NCBI GenBank assembly: GCA_015272515.1
Contig: JACYLN010000025.1
Coordinates: 47,224-111,223 of the forward strand
DNA: 64,000 bases
Source of the DNA: Leptolyngbyaceae cyanobacterium C42_A2020_001
GTDB taxonomy: Bacteria > Cyanobacteriota > Cyanobacteriia > Leptolyngbyales > Leptolyngbyaceae
Direction of reading: 5' to 3'
Of this stretch, positions 33,331 through 41,942 are shown piece after piece (positions within the stretch are counted from its first letter, which is position 1; every line of letters begins with the position of its first letter). Position numbers and translations under genes: made by a program. Below the pieces are notes generated by a model. It searched no databases and was not told where the DNA came from. It saw only the letters and a list, made by a program, of their open reading frames with translations.

Positions 33331-35304
33331 TTAGAAACTAAATTGTGTCCGCATATTAAACACGTAGACGGTTGGGTTGCTGTCAAAGTTATTGGCGTTG
33401 AAGATAGCGTAGAACGCGGGCACCAGGGCAATGTTGTCATTCACTGGGAAGTAGTAGGAGGCTTCCAATTCATACATCGTGCCACCATCCCCTGCCCCTG
33501 CCGCAAAGAAACGCCGTCCGCGTGTAATGTCCATTGGCATCAAGAAAGTCACAACTGCCAGCGCTCCTTTCTTAAAGAGATCGGGGAAACCCAGACCTGC
33601 CTGGAAGGATTGCACATTCACCTTGCGATCGATTGGCTCCAGGTTGATGTCACCATACCCGTAACGTCCGAAGATGCCAAAGCCATTAGTAATTGCCCAG
33701 TCAAAGTTCACACCCAAGAAATGAGCAGTGGCGAATTGCAAACCACCGTCGCTGGGGAAGTTGTTGCCAGGGGTGAAGACTGAAAATCCTGGACCTGCAT
33801 CCAACTGTCCGTAGGGAATGGGTTCCCCTGTTGCACCGCCAACTTGCCCACCTACAGCTTGAATTCTGGAGTAGTTGTACATCAACCGCAGGTTGAAGGC
33901 GTTGCTGGGAGAGAAGGTTAATTCAGCCGTTGCCGTATATGTACCACCAAAGAGACCAAACCTGGGGTCACTGGAAGTGTTAAAGCCAGGAACTGCACTG
34001 GGCAGAAACTCAGTATTCTCACCCAGGTAGGAGGCGGCAAACCGCAGTTTGGGGCTGATATTCCACTCGATTACCGCCCCCGAGCCGCGATCAATTGCAT
34101 TAGATTGGGTGCTGCCAATGGAGTCAAAACTGCTGGCTCCAGTTAGGAAGAAGGTGTAGCGGTTGAAGTCGAAATGGCGGTACCAGTTAACCCGTGGACC
34201 TACCGTAACCGTCACTTTGTCGCTCAGCGGGAAGCTGTAGAACAAGTCGTGGATCACAACCGCAGGGCTACCGTTTTGAGGCCCGGCTGATTGATCGGTA
34301 AAGGGAGAACCGAAGGCGTTAAAGAAACCAGCCGAGGCAAACTCGTTAATTGGTGAAATTCCGTTACCTGCTGCAAGTTGGGTTACCAGGTTATCTCTTC
34401 CAGTAAAAGAAGTATTGAAGGTCAACCAAGTAAGATAGCTAAACGTGGATTGAGCCTCATCGACCGTCAACACAACAGGACGACCCGTGAGAGCATCACG
34501 CCCAGCGTTCCGAACAAAGTTCCCATTCCCTGGAGAGGCAGTGGGCGTTTTACCATCAAACGGAATTGCTTCAAATCGAACGTTTTTATCAAAACTGGTA
34601 GCCGTGGTGCGGTTAAACCAAACCGAGCCGCTCAATTTTGTAGTGGTAGAAAACTGCTGCTTCTCCAGGGTTGCAGTCCGAACTTCTAAAGCATCAACAC
34701 GCCCCCGCAGGGTTGCCAATTCAGCCGCAAACTCTTCTTGCAGGCGCTTTACCACTTCAAAATCTTCTTTACGAACAAAGTCAGCCGTTGCAGCCGCAAT
34801 CAGTTCTTGGATTTTGTCAAGACAGGCATTAACACCCGCTGCAAATTCGTAACGACTGAGTGGACGGTTGCCCCGAAACGTTTTGTCAGGATAACCAACG
34901 ATACAACCATAACGCTCTACCAGGGATTGCAATGCCTGGTATGCCCAATCTGTAGGTCTTACGTCTGAAAATTGAGAAACGGATGTAACTTGATCCGCTT
35001 CAACTGCCTGACCTGCACCTTCTTGCAAATCGGTGACTCCTGCAAGTTCATCCATCCCAGAGGGGGGAGCATCTTCAGGAAGCCCTGCAATTAAAAGATT
35101 GGAACTGCCACCCGCAGAAACAGAGTTTTTTGAACTGGAATCTGAAGGTAGCTGTATTGAAGGGGTTTCATTTTTATGGGCAAGTTCAGATGCGCCTGCG
35201 TTGGCAAGGGGTAGACCGAACAAAGCGCCTGAAGCAATTACAGCAAGCCAGAGACCGTTTGAAGCTTTTGGCAGCAAGCGGTACAAAGAATTGAGTTTAG
35301 CCAT
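33331..35304 (-). CDS. SLH-domain porin, OprB/iron-uptake porin type
   Basis: The protein has 657 residues. A signal peptide (to about residue 37) is followed by a Ser/Ala-rich stretch and one SLH domain at about 105-165 ('VSQFSDVRPTDWAYQALQSL', 'YPDKTFRGNRPLSRYEFAAG'). A coiled coil follows ('LATLRGRVDALEVRTATLEK'), then a 16-to-18-strand outer-membrane barrel that ends in the aromatic 'VFNMRTQFSF'. The plan is that of cyanobacterial SLH-OprB porins, which tether to peptidoglycan and pass inorganic ions, including iron, across the outer membrane. It has its own terminator and is probably highly expressed. Confidence 0.93.
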   Translation of the reverse strand: MAKLNSLYRLLPKASNGLWLAVIASGALFGLPLANAGASELAHKNETPSIQLPSDSSSKNSVSAGGSSNLLIAGLPEDAPPSGMDELAGVTDLQEGAGQAVEADQVTSVSQFSDVRPTDWAYQALQSLVERYGCIVGYPDKTFRGNRPLSRYEFAAGVNACLDKIQELIAAATADFVRKEDFEVVKRLQEEFAAELATLRGRVDALEVRTATLEKQQFSTTTKLSGSVWFNRTTATSFDKNVRFEAIPFDGKTPTASPGNGNFVRNAGRDALTGRPVVLTVDEAQSTFSYLTWLTFNTSFTGRDNLVTQLAAGNGISPINEFASAGFFNAFGSPFTDQSAGPQNGSPAVVIHDLFYSFPLSDKVTVTVGPRVNWYRHFDFNRYTFFLTGASSFDSIGSTQSNAIDRGSGAVIEWNISPKLRFAASYLGENTEFLPSAVPGFNTSSDPRFGLFGGTYTATAELTFSPSNAFNLRLMYNYSRIQAVGGQVGGATGEPIPYGQLDAGPGFSVFTPGNNFPSDGGLQFATAHFLGVNFDWAITNGFGIFGRYGYGDINLEPIDRKVNVQSFQAGLGFPDLFKKGALAVVTFLMPMDITRGRRFFAAGAGDGGTMYELEASYYFPVNDNIALVPAFYAIFNANNFDSNPTVYVFNMRTQFSF

Positions 35305-35507
35305 CGAACCTCACACCTAAAATCTGGACAGGATAGTCTCCTCAGTCAAAGAATACTATCAGAGCTACCGCACTAATTATGTAATCTTTGCCACAGCAAA
35401 AAACAGGAATTTTCTTGGGGTTTAGGACTCTGATAGGCAACCGCACTGGCACGATCGCGCCGTTCTCGCAATTTCAACAATCACCGATCCAAAGCTCTCC
35501 CTGGTGG

Positions 35508-37040
35508 TTATGCCAACTCTGCTTTGATTGAAAGGGATTCCACTAAAAAACCCACCAGCCAATCTTTGACGTGGTGGGTCGCGCGGCAGTCATCTTCGTT
35601 GTAGGTGAGGATCGAGTCGAGGTAGGTGCGATCGCCTGTGGAAAGCCATTGTGAGTACCAGCAGATAGATTGGGCACCGTTGGCTGAGGGGTCTCGCCAG
35701 TCAAACCCTAGCCAGCGGGCAATGGGTTTAAGGGCATAACTTTCTACTGGTAGCGTAACTAGTTGAGTAATGCGTTCGTGTAGATCAACAAAGCGAGAGA
35801 TTAACGGTTTAATTTGGTGGGCAGGAGTACCGTATAGTTTGCCAAGCCGTTCAACAGTTTGCACTTCGTAGGGGCAGAAATGGAAGATGGGAGCATTAGG
35901 ATAACGCCAAACCAATTCTAAAAATTGTTCCCACACCTGGATCTCAGCAGCGGAGGATTCAGCCAAGAGAGGGTAGTAGGTTTGGATATTAGTGGGACGT
36001 TCAACTACCAGCACGCCGTGCAGGTATGCCAGGTTCAGGCTGGGTTCGGCTTCGATGTCAAAATACAGTTCAACGGGAGCGGTTGGAATGTCTAAGGTTG
36101 CCAGAACTGGGTGGGGGTAGTAGGTTGGTAGTTTGCCACGGTTGCTCGCCGTAGCGGCAATTCCGGCAAAGGGCAGGTTTTCTTCCATCAGCAAGGCTTG
36201 ATTGTGCAGCGCTGATCGCGCTTGTCGCACCAGTTTATAAGCCGTTTCTCGTCCAAACCCTGGCAATGGCTCCAGATCGATTGGATTGGTTTCAGCCAGC
36301 GATCGCACAGTCGTCAAGTTCAACGCTTGCAACTGGTGATAGCGAGTGGGAGTGACCCCTGGCAATAGAGACAGATGATAATCAGCTTTGGCGATCGCGT
36401 GGCAATGGTTGAGCCAATGGCAAAGGCTACACCGACTGCGAGCAATAAACACTTCTGGTTCTTGCTGATTTACCAACATCTGGATGCAACCATCCAGAAT
36501 TTCCTGCATTCGAGGAAGGGTTTCCCAGAGATCGACTGAGAACGTGCCCCGTTCTCGTAACATCAGCCAGGCTTCCTCACACCAGGCACCCTGCACTTCT
36601 GCGGCAACAAGCGCATGGAAGGTCACAGCAATTTGGTACTCCATTTTGGGGCGTTTGCCCAACTTTATTTCCATCGGAGCATAAAGCCAATTACCAAACA
36701 GCGATCGCCCCGGTTGTTTTACGAGTAAATCTGGATTGCTTTTAAGGACTACGCCATCCGCCCCTTCTACCAGCAGTACTCCCTGGTAAATCTGCTCTGC
36801 TCCCTCCTGCATCAATTCTAGAGTGGCAGCATGAGCAGCGTGCCAATCATTCGGCGGGTAAGACGGTTGAATTAATTCTCGCTTCTGGGCAAATAGACGC
36901 TGATTTTCCTGGCTGTCCTGAATCAGTTTCAAGAGATATTCGTTTGTGGCATCTCGATCAGCGAGGTGCCCATACACATCCAGGTAAGCTCTTCGATGGC
37001 AGCGTTGATAGTTTGTTAACTGCTCAGCATCTATTAGCAT
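35508..37040 (-). CDS. TM0106-family RecB-like nuclease with RNase H-type exonuclease domain
   Basis: The protein has 510 residues. The N-terminus 'QLTNYQRCHRRAYLD' and the Cys cluster 'CSLCHWLNHC' mark a RecB-type PD-(D/E)XK nuclease with a 4Fe-4S clasp (one Cys near the N-terminus, three at about 212-222). A helix-hairpin-helix type segment follows ('LEPLPGFGRETAYKLV'). The C-terminal half has 'YFDIEAEPSLNLAYLHGVLV' and 'YNEDDCRATHHVKDWL', an RNase H-like 3'-5' exonuclease with DE and D-D motifs. It probably trims single-stranded DNA in repair; the exact role is unknown. Confidence 0.82.
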   Translation of the reverse strand: MLIDAEQLTNYQRCHRRAYLDVYGHLADRDATNEYLLKLIQDSQENQRLFAQKRELIQPSYPPNDWHAAHAATLELMQEGAEQIYQGVLLVEGADGVVLKSNPDLLVKQPGRSLFGNWLYAPMEIKLGKRPKMEYQIAVTFHALVAAEVQGAWCEEAWLMLRERGTFSVDLWETLPRMQEILDGCIQMLVNQQEPEVFIARSRCSLCHWLNHCHAIAKADYHLSLLPGVTPTRYHQLQALNLTTVRSLAETNPIDLEPLPGFGRETAYKLVRQARSALHNQALLMEENLPFAGIAATASNRGKLPTYYPHPVLATLDIPTAPVELYFDIEAEPSLNLAYLHGVLVVERPTNIQTYYPLLAESSAAEIQVWEQFLELVWRYPNAPIFHFCPYEVQTVERLGKLYGTPAHQIKPLISRFVDLHERITQLVTLPVESYALKPIARWLGFDWRDPSANGAQSICWYSQWLSTGDRTYLDSILTYNEDDCRATHHVKDWLVGFLVESLSIKAELA

Positions 37041-37155
37041 GACTTCAAGTTAGCAGGAAATCGAGATCATTGCAGTGTTTTGAAACAACAAACGGTTGAC
37101 AAAAGATGAACTAGGGTTTGAGTGAGGTTTTGTTGAACTAGGTGAGGGAAGAAAT

Positions 37156-37647
37156 ATGGTTGTCACTGGGCTGTTTCACGTTGCGATTAAGACCAACGAT
37201 TTAGAGGCAACAGTCTATTTCTACACGCAAATTTTGGGGTTACGGCAGGTTCAGCGTCCTAACTTCGGCTATCCAGGCGCGTGGCTCGCCTGCCCAACCC
37301 CTAACGGCGAGGCAATCATGCATATCTATGCAGGAGGTCCAGCCCTGGGAGACGATGGGCATACTCCAATTGGCACTGCTGCCATTGACCATATTTCTCT
37401 CACTGCCGTTGGGTTTCACCAGTTTCGGGAGCGATTTCAACGGCTGGGGCTAGAGTGGCGCGAGTTTTTAGTGCCAAACACCACCCTCTGGCAACTGTTT
37501 GTTTATGATCCCAGCGGCGTTCAGCTTGAACTCACCTTTGATGGAACCGTAGAGCCAGGAGTACCTCCAGATATGTCGGTTGGACGCAGGTACGTAGCAG
37601 GAAGATCGTTCTTTCGGGCAGAAAGCTACCCCGATCCGCACGTCTAG
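37156..37647 (+). CDS. VOC-family (glyoxalase/dioxygenase fold) protein
   Basis: The protein has 163 residues covering one vicinal-oxygen-chelate domain of paired beta-alpha-beta-beta-beta units. The first half starts 'LFHVAIKTNDLEATVYFYTQ' with the metal-ligand His, the second contains 'AIDHISLTAVGFHQFRERF' and 'FVYDPSGVQLELTFDG' with His and Glu ligands. Members include glyoxalase I, extradiol dioxygenases and resistance proteins; the reaction cannot be specified. It stands alone between divergent and convergent neighbours. Confidence 0.85.
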   Translation: MVVTGLFHVAIKTNDLEATVYFYTQILGLRQVQRPNFGYPGAWLACPTPNGEAIMHIYAGGPALGDDGHTPIGTAAIDHISLTAVGFHQFRERFQRLGLEWREFLVPNTTLWQLFVYDPSGVQLELTFDGTVEPGVPPDMSVGRRYVAGRSFFRAESYPDPHV

Positions 37648-37685
37648 TCCATTACCGTGTCTACATTTTGAATTATTGATTGTTC

Positions 37686-38687
37686 CTAATGTTTCAAAAC
37701 CAGGCGATAGCGAGGTTTGCCGTGGCGCAGTTTTGAGATCGCTTCGTTCACCTGATCAAAGGCAAAGGTTTCTGTAATGGGTTCCACATCATGACGGGCG
37801 GCAAAAGCCAGCATTTTGGCAACGGTGGTGGGGCTGCCTAATGGACTGGCAGAAATTGACTTTTGTCCTGCAATCATTGGGAAAACTTGGCTGGAGATGG
37901 GGCTGGGAACCACCCCTACTAAATGCAGTCTTCCTTTAGGACGCAGTGCTGCGATATAGCTTCCCCAATCCAGGTCGGCATTGACTGTTGAAAGGATCAC
38001 ATCAAACGAGTTTTCTACCGATTTTAGTGCGGCTGGATCACGAGAATTAATGAAGTGGGTTGCGCCCATCTCGCGGGCTTCGGCTTCCTTGTCAGGACTG
38101 GTGGAAAACGCGGTTACGTCGCATCCCCAAGCATGAAGAAAGCCCAATGCCATGTGCCCCAAGCCGCCAATGCCAATCACACCGACGCGATCGGTGGGTT
38201 TGATATCCAGTTGCACAATCGGGTTAAACACAGTGATGCCACCACAAAACAGCGGACCACATTTGGCGGGGTCAAGTTCAGCAGGCAGCGGAGTTACCCA
38301 TTCCCAGTGAGCACGCACGCGATCGCCAAACCCACCATGCCGCCCCACAATCGTTCCTTCTGCCGTCAAACACAGGTTTTGATTGCCAGACATACACCAT
38401 TCACAATGCATACAGGAATGGGAATACCAGCCCAACCCAACTCGCTGCCCCACCTGCAAAGTTGTAACATCGCTGCCAAGCTCGGCAATAGTGCCTACAA
38501 CCTCATGCCCTGGAACAAAGGGATACTGCGTTGTGCCCCATTCGTTATCCAACATACTTAGGTCGCTGTGGCAGATGCCGCAATACTCAACCTGAATCTC
38601 AACCTGATCTTTTCCTAAAACGCCTGGATCATATTCAAAGGGTTTAAGCTCTCCACCGGGTTCATGGGCTGCGTAAGCATTGATCAT
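37686..38687 (-). CDS. Zinc-dependent NAD(P)-alcohol dehydrogenase, CAD/YahK type
   Basis: The protein has 333 residues. Catalytic zinc ligands are in 'CGICHSD' and 'GHEVVG'; the structural zinc site is 'CMHCEWCMSGNQNLC'. The Rossmann fold has 'GVIGIGGLGHMALGFLHAWG'. This is the cinnamyl-alcohol dehydrogenase / YahK subgroup, which reduces broad-range aldehydes with NADPH. A cyanobacterial relative (Synechocystis AdhA type) has this role. The substrate in the cell is unknown. Upstream is a free spacer of over 100 bases shared with cobD. Confidence 0.92.
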   Translation of the reverse strand: MINAYAAHEPGGELKPFEYDPGVLGKDQVEIQVEYCGICHSDLSMLDNEWGTTQYPFVPGHEVVGTIAELGSDVTTLQVGQRVGLGWYSHSCMHCEWCMSGNQNLCLTAEGTIVGRHGGFGDRVRAHWEWVTPLPAELDPAKCGPLFCGGITVFNPIVQLDIKPTDRVGVIGIGGLGHMALGFLHAWGCDVTAFSTSPDKEAEAREMGATHFINSRDPAALKSVENSFDVILSTVNADLDWGSYIAALRPKGRLHLVGVVPSPISSQVFPMIAGQKSISASPLGSPTTVAKMLAFAARHDVEPITETFAFDQVNEAISKLRHGKPRYRLVLKH

Positions 38688-38820
38688 ACGTTTATTGCTG
38701 CTAGAAAGGCTTCACTGCTTCGCATTCTAGGGGTGGTAAGAAAGGCGTAGGAGAGGAATCGTTGAATGTATGAACAGTGATAAGCAACGTTGCAATTGTT
38801 GATATTTCTTCAAGCTTTTC

Positions 38821-39801
38821 TCAAGAGGTTTGAAGGATGCCTTCTAACGCGATCGCCACCCCTAACCAAATCAAAAAACACACTCGCGTAAGGTGCAGGG
38901 CTTTGTAGATGTGAGCGGGGGCAATCTCCTGGACTGGATCTCCCAATAATGGCTTTGGTTTCGCCACGCCTTTGTAGTAATTTACGCCGCCCAGTTGCAC
39001 GTCCAGAATGGCTGCATACACACATTCGCTCCAGCCAGAGTTGGGGCTGGGGTCTTGGGGTGCATCTCGTTGACAGATTCGCCAAACCTGGTGTGGCTTT
39101 CCAGAAACGAATGATAGCGTCAACACCACCAGACGGCAGGGCACCCAGGTTAAACCATCATCCACTTTGGCACTACACCAGCCCAGATCGGTGTAGGGCG
39201 GTGTGCGATAACCCACCATTGAATCTAGCGTGCTGGCGGCTTTGTAGCCTAATGCCAGCGGTAAACTGCCCACTCCTGGAATCAGGGCACCCAGCAGCGC
39301 ATAAAACAGCGGAGCCAACACGCCATCGGTGGCATTTTCAGTGACTGTTTCTAGCACTGCCCGCAAAATTTCCGGCTCTTGCAAGTGCTCCACATCGCGC
39401 CCCACATACAACCGCAAGCGCGATCGCGCCTGTTCTAAGTCTCCTGCTTGCAATGGATCTAGAACCTCTGTAGCCGCCTCTCGCAAACTGCGCCCGGCGA
39501 AGCAACTGGCAAGCAATACGCTCTGAATAGTAACTCCCAGCAGAGGATGAACGCGACTTGTCAGAGTCGCGATCGCCCAGCCCAGCCCGCTACTGCCAGC
39601 GACTAAACCGACTGCTAAGCCGATTCCAGCCAGGCGCAAAGTAACAGGAGACTTCAACCACTTCCATGCCACCTCGCTGTAACGAGTGATTACCCAGCCC
39701 ATGCCCTGCACCGGGTGCCACCAGTTCCACGGATCGCCAATTAAATAATCTAGAAAGGCAGCGATCACTAGAATCAAAACGGCATTCCACTCATGCGTCA
39801 T
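38821..39801 (-). CDS. cobD: Adenosylcobinamide-phosphate synthase (CbiB/CobD)
   Basis: The protein has 326 residues with several membrane helices. The N-terminal family signature is 'DYLIGDPWNWWHPVQGMG' and further conserved parts are 'TVTENATDGVLAPLFYALLG', 'KAASTLDSMVGYRTPPYTDL' and 'NSGWSECVYAAILDVQLGG'. It attaches the aminopropanol arm to adenosylcobyric acid in cobalamin (in cyanobacteria pseudocobalamin) synthesis. No other cob gene is nearby. The start at ATG 39801 is divergent from the Trypco1-like gene. Confidence 0.95.
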   Translation of the reverse strand: MTHEWNAVLILVIAAFLDYLIGDPWNWWHPVQGMGWVITRYSEVAWKWLKSPVTLRLAGIGLAVGLVAGSSGLGWAIATLTSRVHPLLGVTIQSVLLASCFAGRSLREAATEVLDPLQAGDLEQARSRLRLYVGRDVEHLQEPEILRAVLETVTENATDGVLAPLFYALLGALIPGVGSLPLALGYKAASTLDSMVGYRTPPYTDLGWCSAKVDDGLTWVPCRLVVLTLSFVSGKPHQVWRICQRDAPQDPSPNSGWSECVYAAILDVQLGGVNYYKGVAKPKPLLGDPVQEIAPAHIYKALHLTRVCFLIWLGVAIALEGILQTS

Positions 39802-39887
39802 CAGACCTGGTAAGGGGTTTCACCCCTGATCGACAAATTTATTTTTAGGGAACACTCAATACGCATTTCTATTTCTTTTACAAGCCC

Positions 39888-40316
39888 GTGACTACTCTTG
39901 TTCCTATCCAGATCGAAGACGGCATGGTGATCTACGTCGAAGCCCAAGAGAACACCGAAACTGCCCCCATCATCCCACAACAGCCTGCTGCCCCAGAAAC
40001 GGGTGAACAAACTCGTGGCGGACAAAAAGGGTTACCCTCCATGCCTCCAATTCCACGCATGAATCCCACACAGTCCATGCAACTGGTGCAAAACACGATT
40101 CGCACGTATGCGTCTTATTGCATGACAGCGTTCAAAAACTTTAGTGCAGCGGATATCAATGAAGTCACCCTGGAGTTTGGCATTAATCTAAGTGCAGATG
40201 CAGGCATTCCCTACATTGCCAGCGGCAAAGCTCAGAGCAACCTCAAGATTACAGTGAAGTGTACTTATCCTAAGGAGACGCTGGCAACCGATCAAACCAC
40301 AAAGCTAGATGCCTGA
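39888..40316 (+). CDS. Trypco1-like (CU044_2847 family) protein
   Basis: The protein has 142 residues from GTG 39888. An N-terminal strand 'LVPIQIEDGMVIYVEAQE' and a Pro/Gln-rich linker lead to a C-terminal core 'AFKNFSAADINEVTLEFGIN' then 'SADAGIPYIASGKAQSNL' and 'KITVKC', which is the trypsin-co-occurring domain 1 pattern. Family members usually lie next to trypsin-like proteases or other effectors in predicted conflict systems. Here no protease is adjacent. Its 3' end overlaps the 3' end of the convergent Rrf2 gene by 25 bases. Confidence 0.72.
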   Translation: MTTLVPIQIEDGMVIYVEAQENTETAPIIPQQPAAPETGEQTRGGQKGLPSMPPIPRMNPTQSMQLVQNTIRTYASYCMTAFKNFSAADINEVTLEFGINLSADAGIPYIASGKAQSNLKITVKCTYPKETLATDQTTKLDA

Positions 40317-40735
40317 CCCTGCGACGCTTGCCAACTCCGGGCATCAAAATACAGGTCTTCTAGGGAAATACTGTAAAGTGCTTCCTTGAGTTTTTGGTGC
40401 AAGCGGTTCCAGAGCGTAAACGTGACCCAATCTTCTGCCTGGGAATCGTCGGGAGTGTGACGTGGGAGGGGATCGATGCTTTCCCCAACCGCTTCCAAAA
40501 TTTGCCCCAACGAAATTTGGGCAGGGGGACGGGACAGTTGATAACCTCCCTGCGAACCGCGAACCGACTGCACCAACCCCGCGCGACGCATTTCAATTAA
40601 TAACTTTTCCAGATAGGGTGCTGGGAGATCCTGACGCTGGGCAATCGCCTTTACCGATGTGGGCCCAAATCCGGGCTGCAAGGTCAGATCCAGCAGTGCC
40701 TTGACGCTGTAATGTCCACGAGTGGTTAGTTTCAT
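40292..40735 (-). CDS. Rrf2-family transcriptional regulator
   Basis: I take ATG 40735 (147 residues): family N-terminus 'MKLTTRGHYSVKALLDLTLQ'. The winged helix follows with 'SVKAIAQRQDLPAPYLEKLL' and 'VQSVRGSQGGYQLSRPPAQI', the Rrf2 wing signature, then 'ISLGQILEAVGES'. It has no Cys, so unlike IscR or NsrR it cannot hold an Fe-S cluster through the usual three Cys. Targets are unknown. The 3' ends of this gene and the Trypco1-like gene overlap. Confidence 0.92.
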   Translation of the reverse strand: MKLTTRGHYSVKALLDLTLQPGFGPTSVKAIAQRQDLPAPYLEKLLIEMRRAGLVQSVRGSQGGYQLSRPPAQISLGQILEAVGESIDPLPRHTPDDSQAEDWVTFTLWNRLHQKLKEALYSISLEDLYFDARSWQASQGQASSFVV

Positions 40736-40940
40736 TGGAGGTGGTTGATTAAAAGGCGATCGCTCCTCTGGGCAATGTAAATGAATATTAAGAAAAATCA
40801 GCAAAGCTGAGAAGTTTTGCAAACTTTAGTTGTGCTTAATGAAGCAATATTGAATACTTATCGTTAATTAAACCAATTGGGACTTCTAACTGTCCTTGTT
40901 TGATTTATTCATATCGAGATCAAGATTTAACGATAGCATT

Positions 40941-41375
40941 ATGACTCCACTGTTCCCTTTAGCGCCTCGCTACCGCTTAGATGATGAGCTTCCCTGGTTA
41001 GAGGGAATCGATCCCAGCCGTCATTATTGGCTAATGGTAAACGGTGATGCAGCACTGACGGTTGCAATTCCAGGCTTGGCTGTATTTTCGCAAGAAGAAT
41101 TTAAGCAAGCGATTTTAGGATTTCGTGCTCTCCAACCTGGTGGGCAGATGGAAATTCAACGAGCGGCGAACCGTTGTGTGATTATTTGCATTAGCCAAAA
41201 TTGCTACGCTCTTGAAGCAGAAGTTCTGGGCGCAACGGTTTGGCATTTATTTGATCAGGAAACGTTGGAAAGTCTGCTAAGAACCAGTCATCCTGATTGG
41301 AAGTGCGCTCCCAAAGATGTTGAACTGGGGCGGCGATCGCTGCTGCGTTCTTGGGCGCAATCCATCGCAGCTTAA
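40941..41375 (+). CDS. Conserved protein of unknown function
   Basis: ATG 40941 is preferred over the track start 40896 (144 residues). It is soluble, beta-rich in the middle ('HYWLMVNGDAALTVAIPGLA', 'NRCVIICISQNCYALE') and ends with 'GRRSLLRSWAQSIAA'. Three to four Cys are present but do not form a known motif. I recognise no family. Its 3' end overlaps the stop of the convergent CTDH gene by 4 bases. Confidence 0.6.
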   Translation: MTPLFPLAPRYRLDDELPWLEGIDPSRHYWLMVNGDAALTVAIPGLAVFSQEEFKQAILGFRALQPGGQMEIQRAANRCVIICISQNCYALEAEVLGATVWHLFDQETLESLLRTSHPDWKCAPKDVELGRRSLLRSWAQSIAA

Positions 41376-41821
41376 ACTTCAGCCGCATTTTTGTTGTTCT
41401 TTAGGTGAAGTAAATCCTGAAGGGCTGCTAGCAGATTGATCTTGGCGATAAAGATCTGCTGAGTGGGACTAAGGATGAATGTCCATCTTACATTGACTGA
41501 GAACCAGGGCGTTTGTACCTTACCCACCACTTCAACTTCTGTACATCCGTCATCTAGAACTGTTGAAACTGCTTGCGTTGGTTCAAGTAAAAAGCCTCTC
41601 GCTTCTCGCTTCAGGTAGTCTGCGATCGCCTCTGGACCAACCACCGCATTTTCAAACGGGGGTTGCAAAGCCCCATCCACGGCAAACAACCGACTTGTTG
41701 CCTCAAAGTCTCCTGCATTTAGACTGTCGAAATACTGTAAAACAACTGGCTGAGCAAAGTCTGCGACCGCAGCTTGCCCCAAACTTGTTATAGATTCAAC
41801 CTGTGGAGACAATTCACCCAT
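41372..41821 (-). CDS. OCP C-terminal-domain homologue (CTDH), carotenoid carrier
   Basis: The protein has 149 residues with the NTF2-like fold of the OCP C-terminal domain: 'PVVLQYFDSLNAGDFEATSR', 'DGALQPPFENAVVGPEAIA', 'GKVQTPWFSVNVRWTFIL' and 'IFIAKINLLAALQDLLHL'. The Tyr and Trp that bind the carotenoid keto group in OCP appear to be kept ('ADYLKRE' and 'VRWTF'). There is one Cys ('DDGCTEV', about residue 93). CTDHs form dimers, take carotenoid from membranes and pass it to HCPs, some of which can oxidise to a disulfide dimer. The gene lies 121 bases downstream of an HCP gene on the same strand, with a hairpin between. Confidence 0.92.
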   Translation of the reverse strand: MGELSPQVESITSLGQAAVADFAQPVVLQYFDSLNAGDFEATSRLFAVDGALQPPFENAVVGPEAIADYLKREARGFLLEPTQAVSTVLDDGCTEVEVVGKVQTPWFSVNVRWTFILSPTQQIFIAKINLLAALQDLLHLKNNKNAAEV

Positions 41822-41862
41822 TCACAGAGAAACCCCATTAAACGTTTGATTTCTAGAATAAA

Positions 41863-41891
41863 GGGGAAGCGCGTTAGATATCTGCTTCCCC
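41863..41891 (-). terminator. Hairpin between HCP and CTDH genes (possible attenuator)
   Basis: On the minus strand GGGGAAGC / GCTTCCCC forms an 8-base stem with a 13-base loop, followed by TTTATT. Its place between two functionally linked genes suggests partial termination, giving more HCP than CTDH transcript. Confidence 0.65.
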
Positions 41892-41942
41892 GGAGAAATT
41901 CTGAATGAGAGGTTAAGATTTCTGCAATGCTTAAAGGGTTGC

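Noticed and set aside
33223-33783. 186-residue plus-strand ORF
   Set aside because: It mostly runs antisense to the end of the porin gene and has no family likeness or ribosome binding site.
40292-40735. Rrf2 protein as an Fe-S sensor of the IscR type
   Set aside because: The sequence has no Cys, so the usual three-Cys cluster site is missing.
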